This document shows, in pieces, positions 33,513 through 41,200 of a DNA stretch of 64,000 nt. Numbering within the stretch: position 1 is the stretch's first letter; each line of letters starts with the position of its first letter. Below the pieces are notes generated by a model. It saw only the letters and a list, made by a program, of their open reading frames with translations. It did no database searches and was not told where the DNA came from. The translations under genes were made by a program, and so were the position numbers. Where the stretch lies: NCBI GenBank assembly GCA_965234645.1, contig OZ248344.1:186001-250000 (forward strand). The letters are read 5' to 3'. This stretch comes from Rivularia sp965234645. GTDB lineage: Bacteria > Cyanobacteriota > Cyanobacteriia > Cyanobacteriales > Nostocaceae.

Positions 33513-33608
33513 AAAAAAAAGAGAGAGCCACTTAGGTAGCTCTCCGGATCATCAGGGTGCATCTACTTAACATAGTATATCACTGTTTGTCCAGGGGGTT
33601 TCACCCCT
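33513..33608 (-). ncRNA. Putative small RNA, tandem unit 1
   Basis: Read on the minus strand: GGGGT-gaa-ACCCC hairpin, a conserved core (complement of CATCAGGGTGCATCT), then a stem GAGAGC/GCTCTC and a run of eight U. The last two parts look like an intrinsic terminator. Conserved with three further units spaced 149-175 bases apart. Start point not determined. Confidence 0.6.
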
Positions 33609-33687
33609 CAGTTAAATTTGGATTAATTTTTAGTAAAGAAATTATCGTTTGCTTGACAGTATTATTATCTAGAAGTGATAAAAAGAC

Positions 33688-33781
33688 AAAAAAAAGAGAG
33701 CCACTTGGGTAGCTCTCCGGATCATCAGGGTGCATCTACTTAACATAGTATATCACTGTTTGCCCAGGGGGTTAAACCCCT
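33688..33781 (-). ncRNA. Putative small RNA, tandem unit 2
   Basis: Almost identical to unit 1 over the core and terminator (loop differs, CACTTGGGTA against CACTTAGGTA); first hairpin GGGGGTT-aa-AACCCC. U-run of eight. A motif ATTTTGCGAAGAAAT about 20 bases beyond the first hairpin (33801-33815) is shared with units 1 and 4 and could belong to a promoter. Confidence 0.62.
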
Positions 33782-33836
33782 TACTTAGATTTAGATGAAA
33801 ATTTTGCGAAGAAATAGCGATTTAATATGAAAAAAT

Positions 33837-33927
33837 AAAAAAGAGAGCCACTTACATAGCTCTCTAACATCAGGGTGCATCTGATTATCATATTTTACCA
33901 TTTGTGGCATGAGGGATTATACCCCTC
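33837..33927 (-). ncRNA. Putative small RNA, tandem unit 3 (most divergent)
   Basis: Keeps GAGAGC-cacttacata-GCTCTC plus U5, the ATCAGGGTGCATCT core and a GAGGG...CCCTC first hairpin, but the CCGG next to the terminator stem is lost and the middle differs. Structure is retained although sequence drifts. Confidence 0.52.
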
Positions 33928-34011
33928 TGTGATTTTTTTTTATAGAAAATATTCTTTTAAAGAATAAAATTAAAACGTTGGAAAGGGCAATTATACGGAT
34001 ATTAAATTTCC

Positions 34012-34110
34012 AAAAAAAAACGGAGAGCCACTTGGTAGCTCTCCAGATCATCAGGGTGCATCTACTTAACATAATATAGCATTTAAGGGGTGGAGGGTGT
34101 CACCCCCTTT
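34012..34110 (-). ncRNA. Putative small RNA, tandem unit 4
   Basis: Terminator stem extended to GGAGAGC/GCTCTCC with U9, conserved core, and first hairpin GGGGTG...CACCCC. The upstream (minus-strand) flank shares ATTTTGTGAAGAAAT (34129-34143) with unit 2. Confidence 0.6.
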
Positions 34111-34201
34111 ATTTGTTTTTGATAAAGATTTTGTGAAGAAATTTACGTATAAATGCTGGAGGTTGTTTTCGATCCTTTTCGATCGAGTAAAAATTAGACA
34201 T

Positions 34202-34339
34202 TATAAGTAAGTCGGCACAAATAAACCCCTTGGCATATAACAGGATATAAACAATCATCAAACCCTTGGGATTGCTTCGTTTCACTTTGTTCCACTCGCT
34301 TCGGACATACCTTGATTTTTTAACGCCGACTTACTTATA
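34202..34339. mobile_element. 138-bp element with 15-bp terminal inverted repeats
   Basis: TATAAGTAAGTCGGC at 34202-34216 and its complement at 34325-34339 enclose non-coding sequence. MITE-like; no target duplication that I can recognise with certainty. Confidence 0.6.
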
Positions 34340-34382
34340 TATAAATTTAATATCCGTCGATCCATACAAACCAAAATACACG

Positions 34383-34405
34383 GAGACGTTGCACTGCAAC
34401 GTCTC
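34383..34405. repeat. Palindromic repeat, family A copy 5
   Basis: GAGACGTTGCA-C-TGCAACGTCTC then TACATC, 13 bases before the gatB stop. Confidence 0.85.
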
Positions 34406-34417
34406 TACATCGATGAT

Positions 34418-35899
34418 TTATTCAAGTAAAGCTTGGAGTTTCTTGTCTACCAACTGATTGGTTAATTTTGGATCGGCGCGTTTTCCGGTTTTTTTGAGAA
34501 CTTGTCCGACAAAAAAGCCTTTAACGTTGGTTTTACCGCTACGATATTTTTCGACTTCTTTGGGGTTTCCAGCTATAGCTTCATCGATTAAAGGTTCGAG
34601 TACGGCTGGATCTGTAATTAGTTTTTCGCCAGCAAAAATATGGGAGGGAGAATCACCATTGAGTAAATCTGGTAATTTCTCTTTGGCTTTGGCATTACTA
34701 ATCTCACCTTTGTCAATCAGCTTGACGACATCAGCTAAATTGCTTGGTGTCAAATTAATTTCAGAAATATTCAGCTTTTGCTTGTTGAGATAAGCCGCAA
34801 TATCGCCCATAATCCAGTTTGCGGCAGTTTTGGAATTTGCTCCCTTTTCTACAACAGCTTCAAAATATTCGGCAGTTGCCCGCTCCTCGGTTAAAACTCG
34901 CGCATCGTATGCAGAAAGTCCTAACTCGGTTTCATAATGATGGCGTTTTTTGGCGGGTAAATCTGGTAACTCGCTTTCCCAACTCTTTAATTGCTCTTGT
35001 GTCACCTCAATTGGTGCTAAATCGGGTTCGGGAAAATAACGATAATCGGAAGAGCCTTCCTTAACTCGCATACTAATAGTGCGTTGAGAACCTTCTTCCC
35101 AAAGACGAGTTTCTTGAATGATTTTTTCGCCAGATTCAACGGCTTCGATTTGACGTTCAATTTCGTGTTCGATCGCTTTTTGAATCGCGCTGAACGAGTT
35201 CATATTCTTAATTTCAACTTTTGTGCCAAATTCCTTTTGTCCCACCGGACGCACGGAAATATTCACATCGCAACGCAGCGAACCTTCCTGCATATTACCA
35301 TCGCTGACACCGAGATAGCGGACAATTCGGCGTAATTCTTGAGCGTATTCTGCGGCTTCTTGTCCGGATCGGATATCGGGTTCTGAAACGATTTCGATTA
35401 ACGGGATACCGGCTCTGTTGTAGTCTACCAAAGAATAGCTCGATCCACTTAGGCGATCGCTACCGGCGTGAACCAATTTTCCAGCATCTTCTTCCATATG
35501 CAAGCGAGTAATACCAATTCTTTTACGAGTGGGATTACCTTCGTTGTCAACTAACTCAATCTCGATAAAACCGTGTTCGGCGATCGGTAAATCGTACTGA
35601 GAAATTTGGTAATTTTTGGGTAAATCGGGATAAAAATACTGTTTGCGGTCAAATTTACTATATTTAGCGATTTGACAATTAAGAGCCAAACCCGCTTTTA
35701 CGGCGTATTCTAATACTTTTTCGTTGAGTACTGGCAAAACTCCAGGTAAACCCATACAAACCGGGTCGATGTTAGTATTAGGGTCTGCACCAAATTCTGT
35801 AGAGCTATCAGAGAAAATCTTAGTTTTAGTAGCGAGTTGACAATGGGTTTCTAGACCAATTATCGCTTCGTAATCAGTTTTTACAGTCGTAGCAGTCAT
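34418..35899 (-). CDS. gatB: Asp-tRNA(Asn)/Glu-tRNA(Gln) amidotransferase subunit B
   Basis: 493 residues. GatB binds mischarged Glu-tRNA(Gln) and phosphorylates the carboxylate for transamidation in the GatCAB complex. Signatures: YEAIIGLETHCQLATKTKIFS at the start, PVCMGLPGVLPVLN, DRKQYFYPDLPKNYQISQYD, EEDAGKLVH and GIPLIEIVSEPDIRSG; the C-terminal YqeY-like domain ends SGKTNVKGFFVGQVLKKTGKRADP. Normal length; ATG start. Single gene, as GatA and GatC are usually unlinked in cyanobacteria. Confidence 0.97.
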   Translation of the reverse strand: MTATTVKTDYEAIIGLETHCQLATKTKIFSDSSTEFGADPNTNIDPVCMGLPGVLPVLNEKVLEYAVKAGLALNCQIAKYSKFDRKQYFYPDLPKNYQISQYDLPIAEHGFIEIELVDNEGNPTRKRIGITRLHMEEDAGKLVHAGSDRLSGSSYSLVDYNRAGIPLIEIVSEPDIRSGQEAAEYAQELRRIVRYLGVSDGNMQEGSLRCDVNISVRPVGQKEFGTKVEIKNMNSFSAIQKAIEHEIERQIEAVESGEKIIQETRLWEEGSQRTISMRVKEGSSDYRYFPEPDLAPIEVTQEQLKSWESELPDLPAKKRHHYETELGLSAYDARVLTEERATAEYFEAVVEKGANSKTAANWIMGDIAAYLNKQKLNISEINLTPSNLADVVKLIDKGEISNAKAKEKLPDLLNGDSPSHIFAGEKLITDPAVLEPLIDEAIAGNPKEVEKYRSGKTNVKGFFVGQVLKKTGKRADPKLTNQLVDKKLQALLE

Positions 35900-36371
35900 A
35901 AAATTTCAATATTTGAGCTTATATTGCAATTAATAGGTATTGTAGCTGTTTCAAGGCAATAACCGATGGATGTTAACGCTTGTTATTATGGCGAGAATTC
36001 CGCCCACTGAGAATTTTTATTTCTCATTTCTTGAGGGATGAGCATCCTTGCCCCGTCCTTAATATTTATGATAGTGGATTAGAGTCTTTTTAAATGCCGT
36101 TATATATTTAAAAGCTTCTATTTTCTTCGTATTGTTGGCATTTTCATAGTTAAGTAATAATTATTTTTACTAATTATTCTCATTAGTTTTAAAACAGTAC
36201 ACTTTAGGTAGATGTACGAGTAACTTGATAGCTGCTATTTAATATATAGCTATCTGTGGTGTAAAAAAAATACTCAAAATCATATTTGAAATATCACTGC
36301 ATTTTTGATTGTGGTTGATTAATAAAGCATGAGTAAAACTACTAAAAGTCATACAAGTAGAATTTATAGAA
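35900..36371. other. Intergenic divergent region, gatB to ion channel
   Basis: 472 bases, AT-rich, presumably the two divergent promoters. One short hairpin GATAGCT/AGCTATC (36227-36233 and 36248-36254). No gene seen. Confidence 0.5.
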
Positions 36372-37439
36372 ATGACAATTATATTAATAATTTTAGGACT
36401 ACTAGTACTTATCGCTGTAAATATAGATGTATTAATAACGACCTTAACTGTTGGAGGAGGAGGTCCGATTACTAATAGAATTTCTAGCGGAATATGGTGG
36501 TTAGTGTTGCAAATTCATCATCGAAAATCCAATCATCGACTGTTATCAATTACAGGTTTAGTATTATTAACCGGAATAGCTTTACTTTGGTATATTTTAA
36601 CTTGGGTAGGCTGGACATTAATATTTTGTGCTGAAAATTCGGCTGTCGTAAATGCTTCTTCTAAAATACCGGCAGATACTTGGGAAAGAATTTATTTTGT
36701 CGGCTATACAATATCAACTTTAGGAATGGGAGACTATCAAGCTCAAGGGAGAGTTTGGCAAATAGCGACAGCAATATCATCAGCGAGTGGTTTTTTCTTA
36801 GTAACTTTAAGTATTGCTTACTTATTACCAATTGTTTCAGCAGCTTCAGAAAGACGTGCTTTTGCTATTTATATATCTTCCTTGGGTGGAACGGCTGACG
36901 AAATTTTGATTCGAGCTTGGAACGGTCAAAACTTTGGAGGCTTATCTTCACATTTAAGTTCTTTAACACCAACTTTAACCCAGCAGGGAGAAAAGCATTT
37001 AGCATATCCAGTTTTGCATTATTTCCACAGTGTAGAACGAGCTAGGTCTTTAGCTTTAAGTGTAATTGCATTAGATGAAGCTTTGACTTTATTGCAATAT
37101 GGAATTCCAGATAAATATCAACCAGAACCAGCAGTTTTAGGTTCCGCAAGAAGGGCTAGCTCGGCTTTTTTAAAGACTTTAAAATCAGCTTATTTAGAAC
37201 CAGCGACCTACAATCCACAACTTCCTTCTTTAGAGTTGCTGCGAAGTAAAGGTATTCCTACAGTTAGCGACGAAGAATTTTTTAAAAATACTAAGATTAT
37301 CACTAAACGCCGAAGAATACTTTTAGCATTAGCTCAAAATGATGGTTGGACTTGGGATGCTATTTGTTCTAGTTTGACTACTAATAGAGCTAGTAGTTTA
37401 GATGATGAGACAATGATTGATGAAGTGAAGTTGCATTAA
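36372..37439 (+). CDS. Two-helix potassium-channel-like membrane protein
   Basis: 355 residues. Three hydrophobic segments in the N-terminal half (residues 1-25, 60-85, 128-152). Between them lies YFVGYTISTLGMGDY, a pore loop with selectivity filter TLGMGD (116-121), a variant of TVGYGD. The C-terminal 200 residues are soluble and helical, probably cytoplasmic. A K+ or related cation channel is the likely role; selectivity is uncertain because of the changed filter. A YetF-like gene follows 45 bases later on the same strand. Confidence 0.82.
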   Translation: MTIILIILGLLVLIAVNIDVLITTLTVGGGGPITNRISSGIWWLVLQIHHRKSNHRLLSITGLVLLTGIALLWYILTWVGWTLIFCAENSAVVNASSKIPADTWERIYFVGYTISTLGMGDYQAQGRVWQIATAISSASGFFLVTLSIAYLLPIVSAASERRAFAIYISSLGGTADEILIRAWNGQNFGGLSSHLSSLTPTLTQQGEKHLAYPVLHYFHSVERARSLALSVIALDEALTLLQYGIPDKYQPEPAVLGSARRASSAFLKTLKSAYLEPATYNPQLPSLELLRSKGIPTVSDEEFFKNTKIITKRRRILLALAQNDGWTWDAICSSLTTNRASSLDDETMIDEVKLH

Positions 37440-37484
37440 TCAGGTTAAAGGTCTGCATATTAAAGGTTAAAGGTAGAAAGACTG

Positions 37485-38054
37485 ATGTTGGATGGAATTG
37501 GTAGCGGGATTAATTATGCTTTGGGATTGGATGCGAAGGAATTAAATTTATGGCAGATGGGGTTGAGAGCAGCGATTATTTATGTTTCTGGGTGGATAAT
37601 GGTAAGGGTAGCAGGGGACAGACGTTTTCTTGGTAAACACGCTGCTTTTGATGTTGTTTTAAGTATTATTTTTGGTTCTACTTTAAGTCGTACTATTAAT
37701 GGTTCTGCACCATTTTTCCCTACTATCGGTGCTGGTTTTGTGTTGGTAGGAATGCACTGGTTATTTGCGGGAATTTCCTTTCATTTCCCGGCTATAGAAA
37801 AATTAATTAAAGGTTCATCTCGCGTGTTAATTCGAGATGGTCAACTTAATTATAAAACTATGCAGAAGAGTCATCTTAGTCAAAAAGATTTAGAATCATC
37901 TTTACGTCAAGCCAAACTTATTGATACTTCGCAAGTTGAAATTGCGCGTTTGGAAAGTAGCGGTGATATTAGCGTTTTACCTAAAGAGAAGCAGCCGCAT
38001 ATTATTGAGGTGAATGTGGAAGAAGGGGTTAAAACTATTCGGATAGAATTGTAG
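37485..38054 (+). CDS. YetF/DUF421-family membrane protein
   Basis: 189 residues with three N-terminal transmembrane helices (RAAIIYVSGWIMVRV, AAFDVVLSIIFGSTLS, GAGFVLVGMHWLF) followed by the cytoplasmic DUF421 domain: KLIKGSSRVLIRDGQLNYKTMQKSHLS, LESSLRQAKLID, VEIARLESSGDISVLP. Homologues include YetF and YdfS, linked to spore germination membrane functions in Bacillus; role in cyanobacteria is unknown. It may be cotranscribed with the channel gene; the 45-base gap contains AGGTTAAAGGTC-type heptamer repeats. Confidence 0.9.
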   Translation: MLDGIGSGINYALGLDAKELNLWQMGLRAAIIYVSGWIMVRVAGDRRFLGKHAAFDVVLSIIFGSTLSRTINGSAPFFPTIGAGFVLVGMHWLFAGISFHFPAIEKLIKGSSRVLIRDGQLNYKTMQKSHLSQKDLESSLRQAKLIDTSQVEIARLESSGDISVLPKEKQPHIIEVNVEEGVKTIRIEL

Positions 38055-38101
38055 GGGAGGCAAAACGCGGTGTAGATTTTCTTCCCGCGTTATTGCCGTG
38101 C

Positions 38102-38190
38102 CGTTGTGTGACGATTACGATACATTATCGGACATAACCAAATAATTTAATTTTATCGTCATGCACCAATCGATTGATAATGTTGCGTTA
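38102..38190. repeat. Inverted-repeat element, family D-like copy (TGACG type)
   Basis: GTTGTGTGACGAT ... ATCGTCATGCACC, then ATTGATAATGTTGCGTTA. Related to 39627-39721. Confidence 0.6.
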
Positions 38191-38243
38191 TGTTCGACTA
38201 ATCATTAAAATATCATCAAAGCAGCCCTCAAAAATATATAAAT

Positions 38244-38907
38244 ATGGTTGTTTCTCCCGTTACAATTCCTATTAAATCAATTAATCTTTCTCCTGGAAGT
38301 CACCTTTTAATTGAAAATGTCTCTTGGGAACAATATGAATCTGTTTTAGAAGAACTTGGAGAAAAACGCTGTATTCCTCGCATTAATTACAGCAACAGAA
38401 TTTTAGAACTGATGTCACCTTTACCTATCCACGAAAGACCTCACCGTATTATCGGTTATATTGTGACGGTGATTTTAGATACTCAAGATAGAGATTGGGA
38501 AGACTTTGGTTCTACGACTTTTAAGAAGTTTAAAAAAGCTGGGCTGGAACCCGATACTTGTTTTTATATTGGTAATTCCGAACAAGTGCGTTAAGCGAAG
38601 CTCACCGAAGGTATCGCTACAATGCATTGATTTAGAAATAAATCCTCCCCCAGATTCAGCAATCGAAGCTGATGTAACTTCTAAAACGACATTGGAAGCT
38701 TATCAAGCGATAAAAGTACCAGAATTATGGATTTTTGCCGATCGCAAGTTGAAGATTTATGTTTTAGGAAAAGATGGGTATTTAGAATCATCTATTAGTC
38801 CGACTTTTCCAGATTTAGATATAGTGCAGATAATTCCCGAATTGGTAGAACAAGCTTTTACTCAAGAAACTCGAAGAATGTTGAAAAGTTTGCGCGAGCA
38901 ATTATAA
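38244..38907 (+). pseudogene. Uma2-family endonuclease gene broken by a repeat insertion
   Basis: The first 116 codons are the Uma2 N-terminal half (FYIGNSEQVR at the end); the second half (CIDLEINPPPDSAIEADVTS, LEAYQAIKVPELWIF) continues in another frame. Between them, at 38590-38620, sits GCGAAGCTCACCGAAGG plus flanks, a repeat of the GCGTTAGCG...CCGAAGG...CGC kind. The net shift is one base and a stop codon (38592-38594) is created. Uma2 proteins are a large cyanobacterial family of PD-(D/E)XK nuclease-like proteins. Confidence 0.8.
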
Positions 38908-38909
38908 AA

Positions 38910-39101
38910 TGTAGGTTGGGTTAGACGCACAAAAAATAATGGTTTTTAATCGAAAATTAATCTTGCGTCATAACCCAACATCTTGATTATCAGTATTTTA
39001 AATATCTCAATTTATCTGCAATATTGATGTTAGGTTACGACACGATAATCATAGATTCTCCGTTTTTTTGAAATTTGTTTTCGTGTCTAACCCAACCTAC
39101 A
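38910..39101. repeat. Composite of two family E hairpin elements (E1 + E2)
   Basis: E1 (38910-38980) TGTAGGTTGGGTTAGACGC ... GCGTCATAACCCAACA and E2 (39028-39101) GTTAGGTTACGACACG ... CGTGTCTAACCCAACC-TACA. The same composite, including the spacer, recurs at 40884-41074. Confidence 0.85.
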
Positions 39102-39161
39102 ATACTACAATACCTCTTTATTTTCTTCCTCTGCGTCTAGAAGGGTTTTTCAATCTTAAAA

Positions 39162-39235
39162 ATGTTGGGTTACGACACTATATTATTAATTATTCGTATT
39201 ATTCAAAATTATTTTCGTGTCTAACCCAACCTACA
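39162..39235. repeat. Family E hairpin element, copy E3
   Basis: TGTTGGGTTACGACACTA ... TTCGTGTCTAACCCAACC-TACA, about 74 bp. Confidence 0.8.
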
Positions 39236-39265
39236 AATAAAAATAAATTAAATCAGATAAAAATT

Positions 39266-39625
39266 ATGGATGAATATGTAGATATGCCAGAAGGAAGAAA
39301 GAAAGTAGTAGATGGGTTTAACTTTTTAGGTTTGGGTAATTTTACATCTTTAATTACCAATATCAAATTTGCCGATTGGGGACATACTGTATTAATAGAT
39401 TGCGTTTATCATCCATAAAAAAGATTAAGCTATCAGATAATTTTTTCTGAATGCAATGAAATTAAATGGTCTGTTCTATTTCCTGAAGATGTTAACGATA
39501 CGGATGCTGATATATTTTATTTTCAAATAAAAAAAGATGGTGATAGAGAATACGCTTATTTTCATACCGATATTTTTGACCTTTTAATATATTACGGAAG
39601 TATCAAAATTGAAAAAGATTGGTAA
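39266..39625 (+). pseudogene. Hypothetical gene with an in-frame stop
   Basis: ATG at 39266 (MDEYVDMPEGRKKVVDGF) runs 50 codons to TAA at 39416-39418. The same frame then continues 68 codons to TAA at 39623-39625 with protein-like composition (YQIIFSECNEIKWSVLFPED, REYAYFHTDIFDLLIYYG). I read it as one 119-residue protein gene with a nonsense mutation. Family not recognised. Confidence 0.55.
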
Positions 39626-39626
39626 C

Positions 39627-39721
39627 TGTAGGGTGCGTGACGGTGACGATAAATTATCAAACATAACCGAACAATTTGATTTTACCGTCACGCACCATAT
39701 GTGTTGATAATGATGCGTTAC
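39627..39721. repeat. Inverted-repeat element, family D-like copy (TGACG type)
   Basis: TGTAGGGTGCGTGACGGT ... ACCGTCACGCACC, then TTGATAATGATGCGTTAC. It starts one base after the stop codon of the preceding pseudogene. Confidence 0.75.
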
Positions 39722-39765
39722 TACAAGTAGGTATTTTAAATATCTTAATTTATCCACAATATTAA

Positions 39766-39836
39766 TGTTGGGCTACGACACGATATTATATCTCGGTATC
39801 TTTTCAAATTTTCCGAACGTGTCTAAACCAACCTAC
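39766..39836. repeat. Family E hairpin element, copy E4
   Basis: TGTTGGGCTACGACACG ... CGTGTCTAAACCAACC-TACA; slightly decayed arms. Confidence 0.72.
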
Positions 39837-40290
39837 ACGGACTAAATATACAGAAGTATTTTAATAGTTAGTTCAATCCGAATTAAAAACATAAATTATA
39901 TAAATATTTGGTAAAGCTTGCATATCCGTATTGACGATATTATGATTAATCTCTTATCAAAGAATAAGGGAAATTACTGATGAGTCTTACAAGTAAACTC
40001 CTGGCGCACATTCTCTGCTTTTTTACAAAAACTTAAATAAAAATATGAGTTTGAAAATCTTGCATTTACTTGGATTGAGCTTAGTTGCTAGTATTACAAT
40101 CCTCTCAAATTCTGCTGTCAATCTATTAGTAATAGCCTTCTTCTGATTTGATCGACGTAATTATTGGTGGTGCTTAAACTAATAGTAGATAATCTGACGA
40201 CTACCAAAACTCTTAATTATTCATCTTTCGATCGGGTAGAAGAATATCAAACCTTCTATATGTGTTTACTAAAAAAATATCAAGCTGACT
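39837..40290. other. Intergenic stretch with a possible signal-peptide relic
   Basis: About 450 bases. From 40045 to 40146 a 33-codon frame reads MSLKILHLLGLSLVASIT then ILSNSAVNLLVIAFF, which looks like a lipoprotein or signal-peptide start without a mature part. It could be a relic of a secreted protein gene. Nothing else convincing. Confidence 0.4.
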
Positions 40291-40887
40291 ATGCATTTTG
40301 CAAAAATAGCTCTCATATCTGCCTACGCTTCAATATTTGTAATAGGCTGTAATAATCCAAAGACAGCAAATAAAGGTAATTTCACCAAAGCAATTAATCA
40401 AGTACTACCAAAATCTGGTCATAATTGCTTTGGAGTCGGAGAATTACCTCATATCACAGATAAAAACGAAAATCCTAGAATGTTTGAGAAACTAGTAAAA
40501 ATAGGTTTGCTTTCAAAGAGCGATAAAACCGTAAAAAGTTCTGGGAATACTCATATATCGACTCATTACAATTTAACCTCAGAAGGTAAAAAAATTCGTA
40601 AGATAAAGTTATCACCATTCAGCTTCAACACGATAAATTTATTTTGTATTGGTGATTTGGAAGTTGATAAAATTGTGAATTTTACAGAACCACGAAATGA
40701 ATCCGGTACTATGGTATCGGAAGTAAAATACACTTATAAATTAAAAAATATTCCTGAATGGGCGCAGGATTCAGAATTACAGCAATTAATACCTTCACTT
40801 GTTACTGTAATTCAAATGACTAAGAGACAGAATGAAAGCAAAATAAAATTAATGCTTACTGACAAGGGTTGGTCATATAGTTTGTAA
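40291..40887 (+). CDS. Putative lipoprotein, 198 residues
   Basis: N-terminus MHFAKIALISAYASIFVIGC has a short basic start, a hydrophobic core and a lipobox-like VIGC, so lipidation at C20 is likely. The mature domain is unrecognised; it contains HNCFGVGELP and a region LLSKSDKTVKSSGN and ends in LTDKGWSYSL, with an overall alpha/beta pattern. Its stop codon overlaps the first bases of a family E repeat (TTG-TAA then CTTGGGTTAG). Function unknown. Confidence 0.65.
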   Translation: MHFAKIALISAYASIFVIGCNNPKTANKGNFTKAINQVLPKSGHNCFGVGELPHITDKNENPRMFEKLVKIGLLSKSDKTVKSSGNTHISTHYNLTSEGKKIRKIKLSPFSFNTINLFCIGDLEVDKIVNFTEPRNESGTMVSEVKYTYKLKNIPEWAQDSELQQLIPSLVTVIQMTKRQNESKIKLMLTDKGWSYSL

Positions 40888-41074
40888 CTTGGGTTAGACG
40901 CACGAATAATAATGGTTTTTAGCCGAAAATTAATTTTGCGTCGTAACCCAACATCTTAATTATCGGTATTTTAAATATCTCATTTTATCTACAACGTTAA
41001 TGTTGGGTTACGACACGATAATCATAGATTATCGATATTTTTAAAATTTGTTTTTGTGTCTAACCCAACCTACA
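40884..41074. repeat. Second copy of the E composite (E5 + E6)
   Basis: 191 bp matching 38910-39101 (192 bp) including the spacer between the two hairpin elements. E5 is 40884-40952, E6 is 41001-41074. It overlaps the stop of the lipoprotein gene and lies upstream of the tyrosinase gene. Confidence 0.85.
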
Positions 41075-41200
41075 AAAATACAAGACATCTCTTTTTGCGT
41101 ATGCAATCTTTAATCTTCACTGAATCTTTATCTAAAAGTAGTATTATTTAAGTGAAAATACACAAAGTTAATCTCTATCTAAATTATCGCATATCAGTAA

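Larger units (their letters stand above)
33214..34417. other. 1.2-kb intergenic region with repeats and four small-RNA units
   Basis: From argJ outward: GATGGGGA array (33322-33353), heptamer array (33353-33386), a GGGCATTGGG dispersed repeat in inverse orientation (33442-33500), four tandem small-RNA units (33513-34110), an element with 15-bp inverted ends (34202-34339), and a family A palindrome (34383-34405). No protein gene seen. Confidence 0.8.

Noticed and set aside
33540..33580. TCCGGA in the plus strand as a heterocyst-type promoter motif
   Set aside because: TCCGGA is part of the terminator stem flank, is lost in units 3 and 4, and its distance to an AT-rich -10-like element is too long.
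33513..34110. The four-unit array as a CRISPR or protein-coding repeat
   Set aside because: Units are 90-99 bases with conserved hairpins rather than short repeats with unique spacers of constant length, and no frame stays open through a unit.
40164..40352. 62-codon frame upstream of the lipoprotein gene
   Set aside because: It overlaps the lipoprotein signal peptide in another frame; the lipoprotein frame has a clear lipobox and better length.
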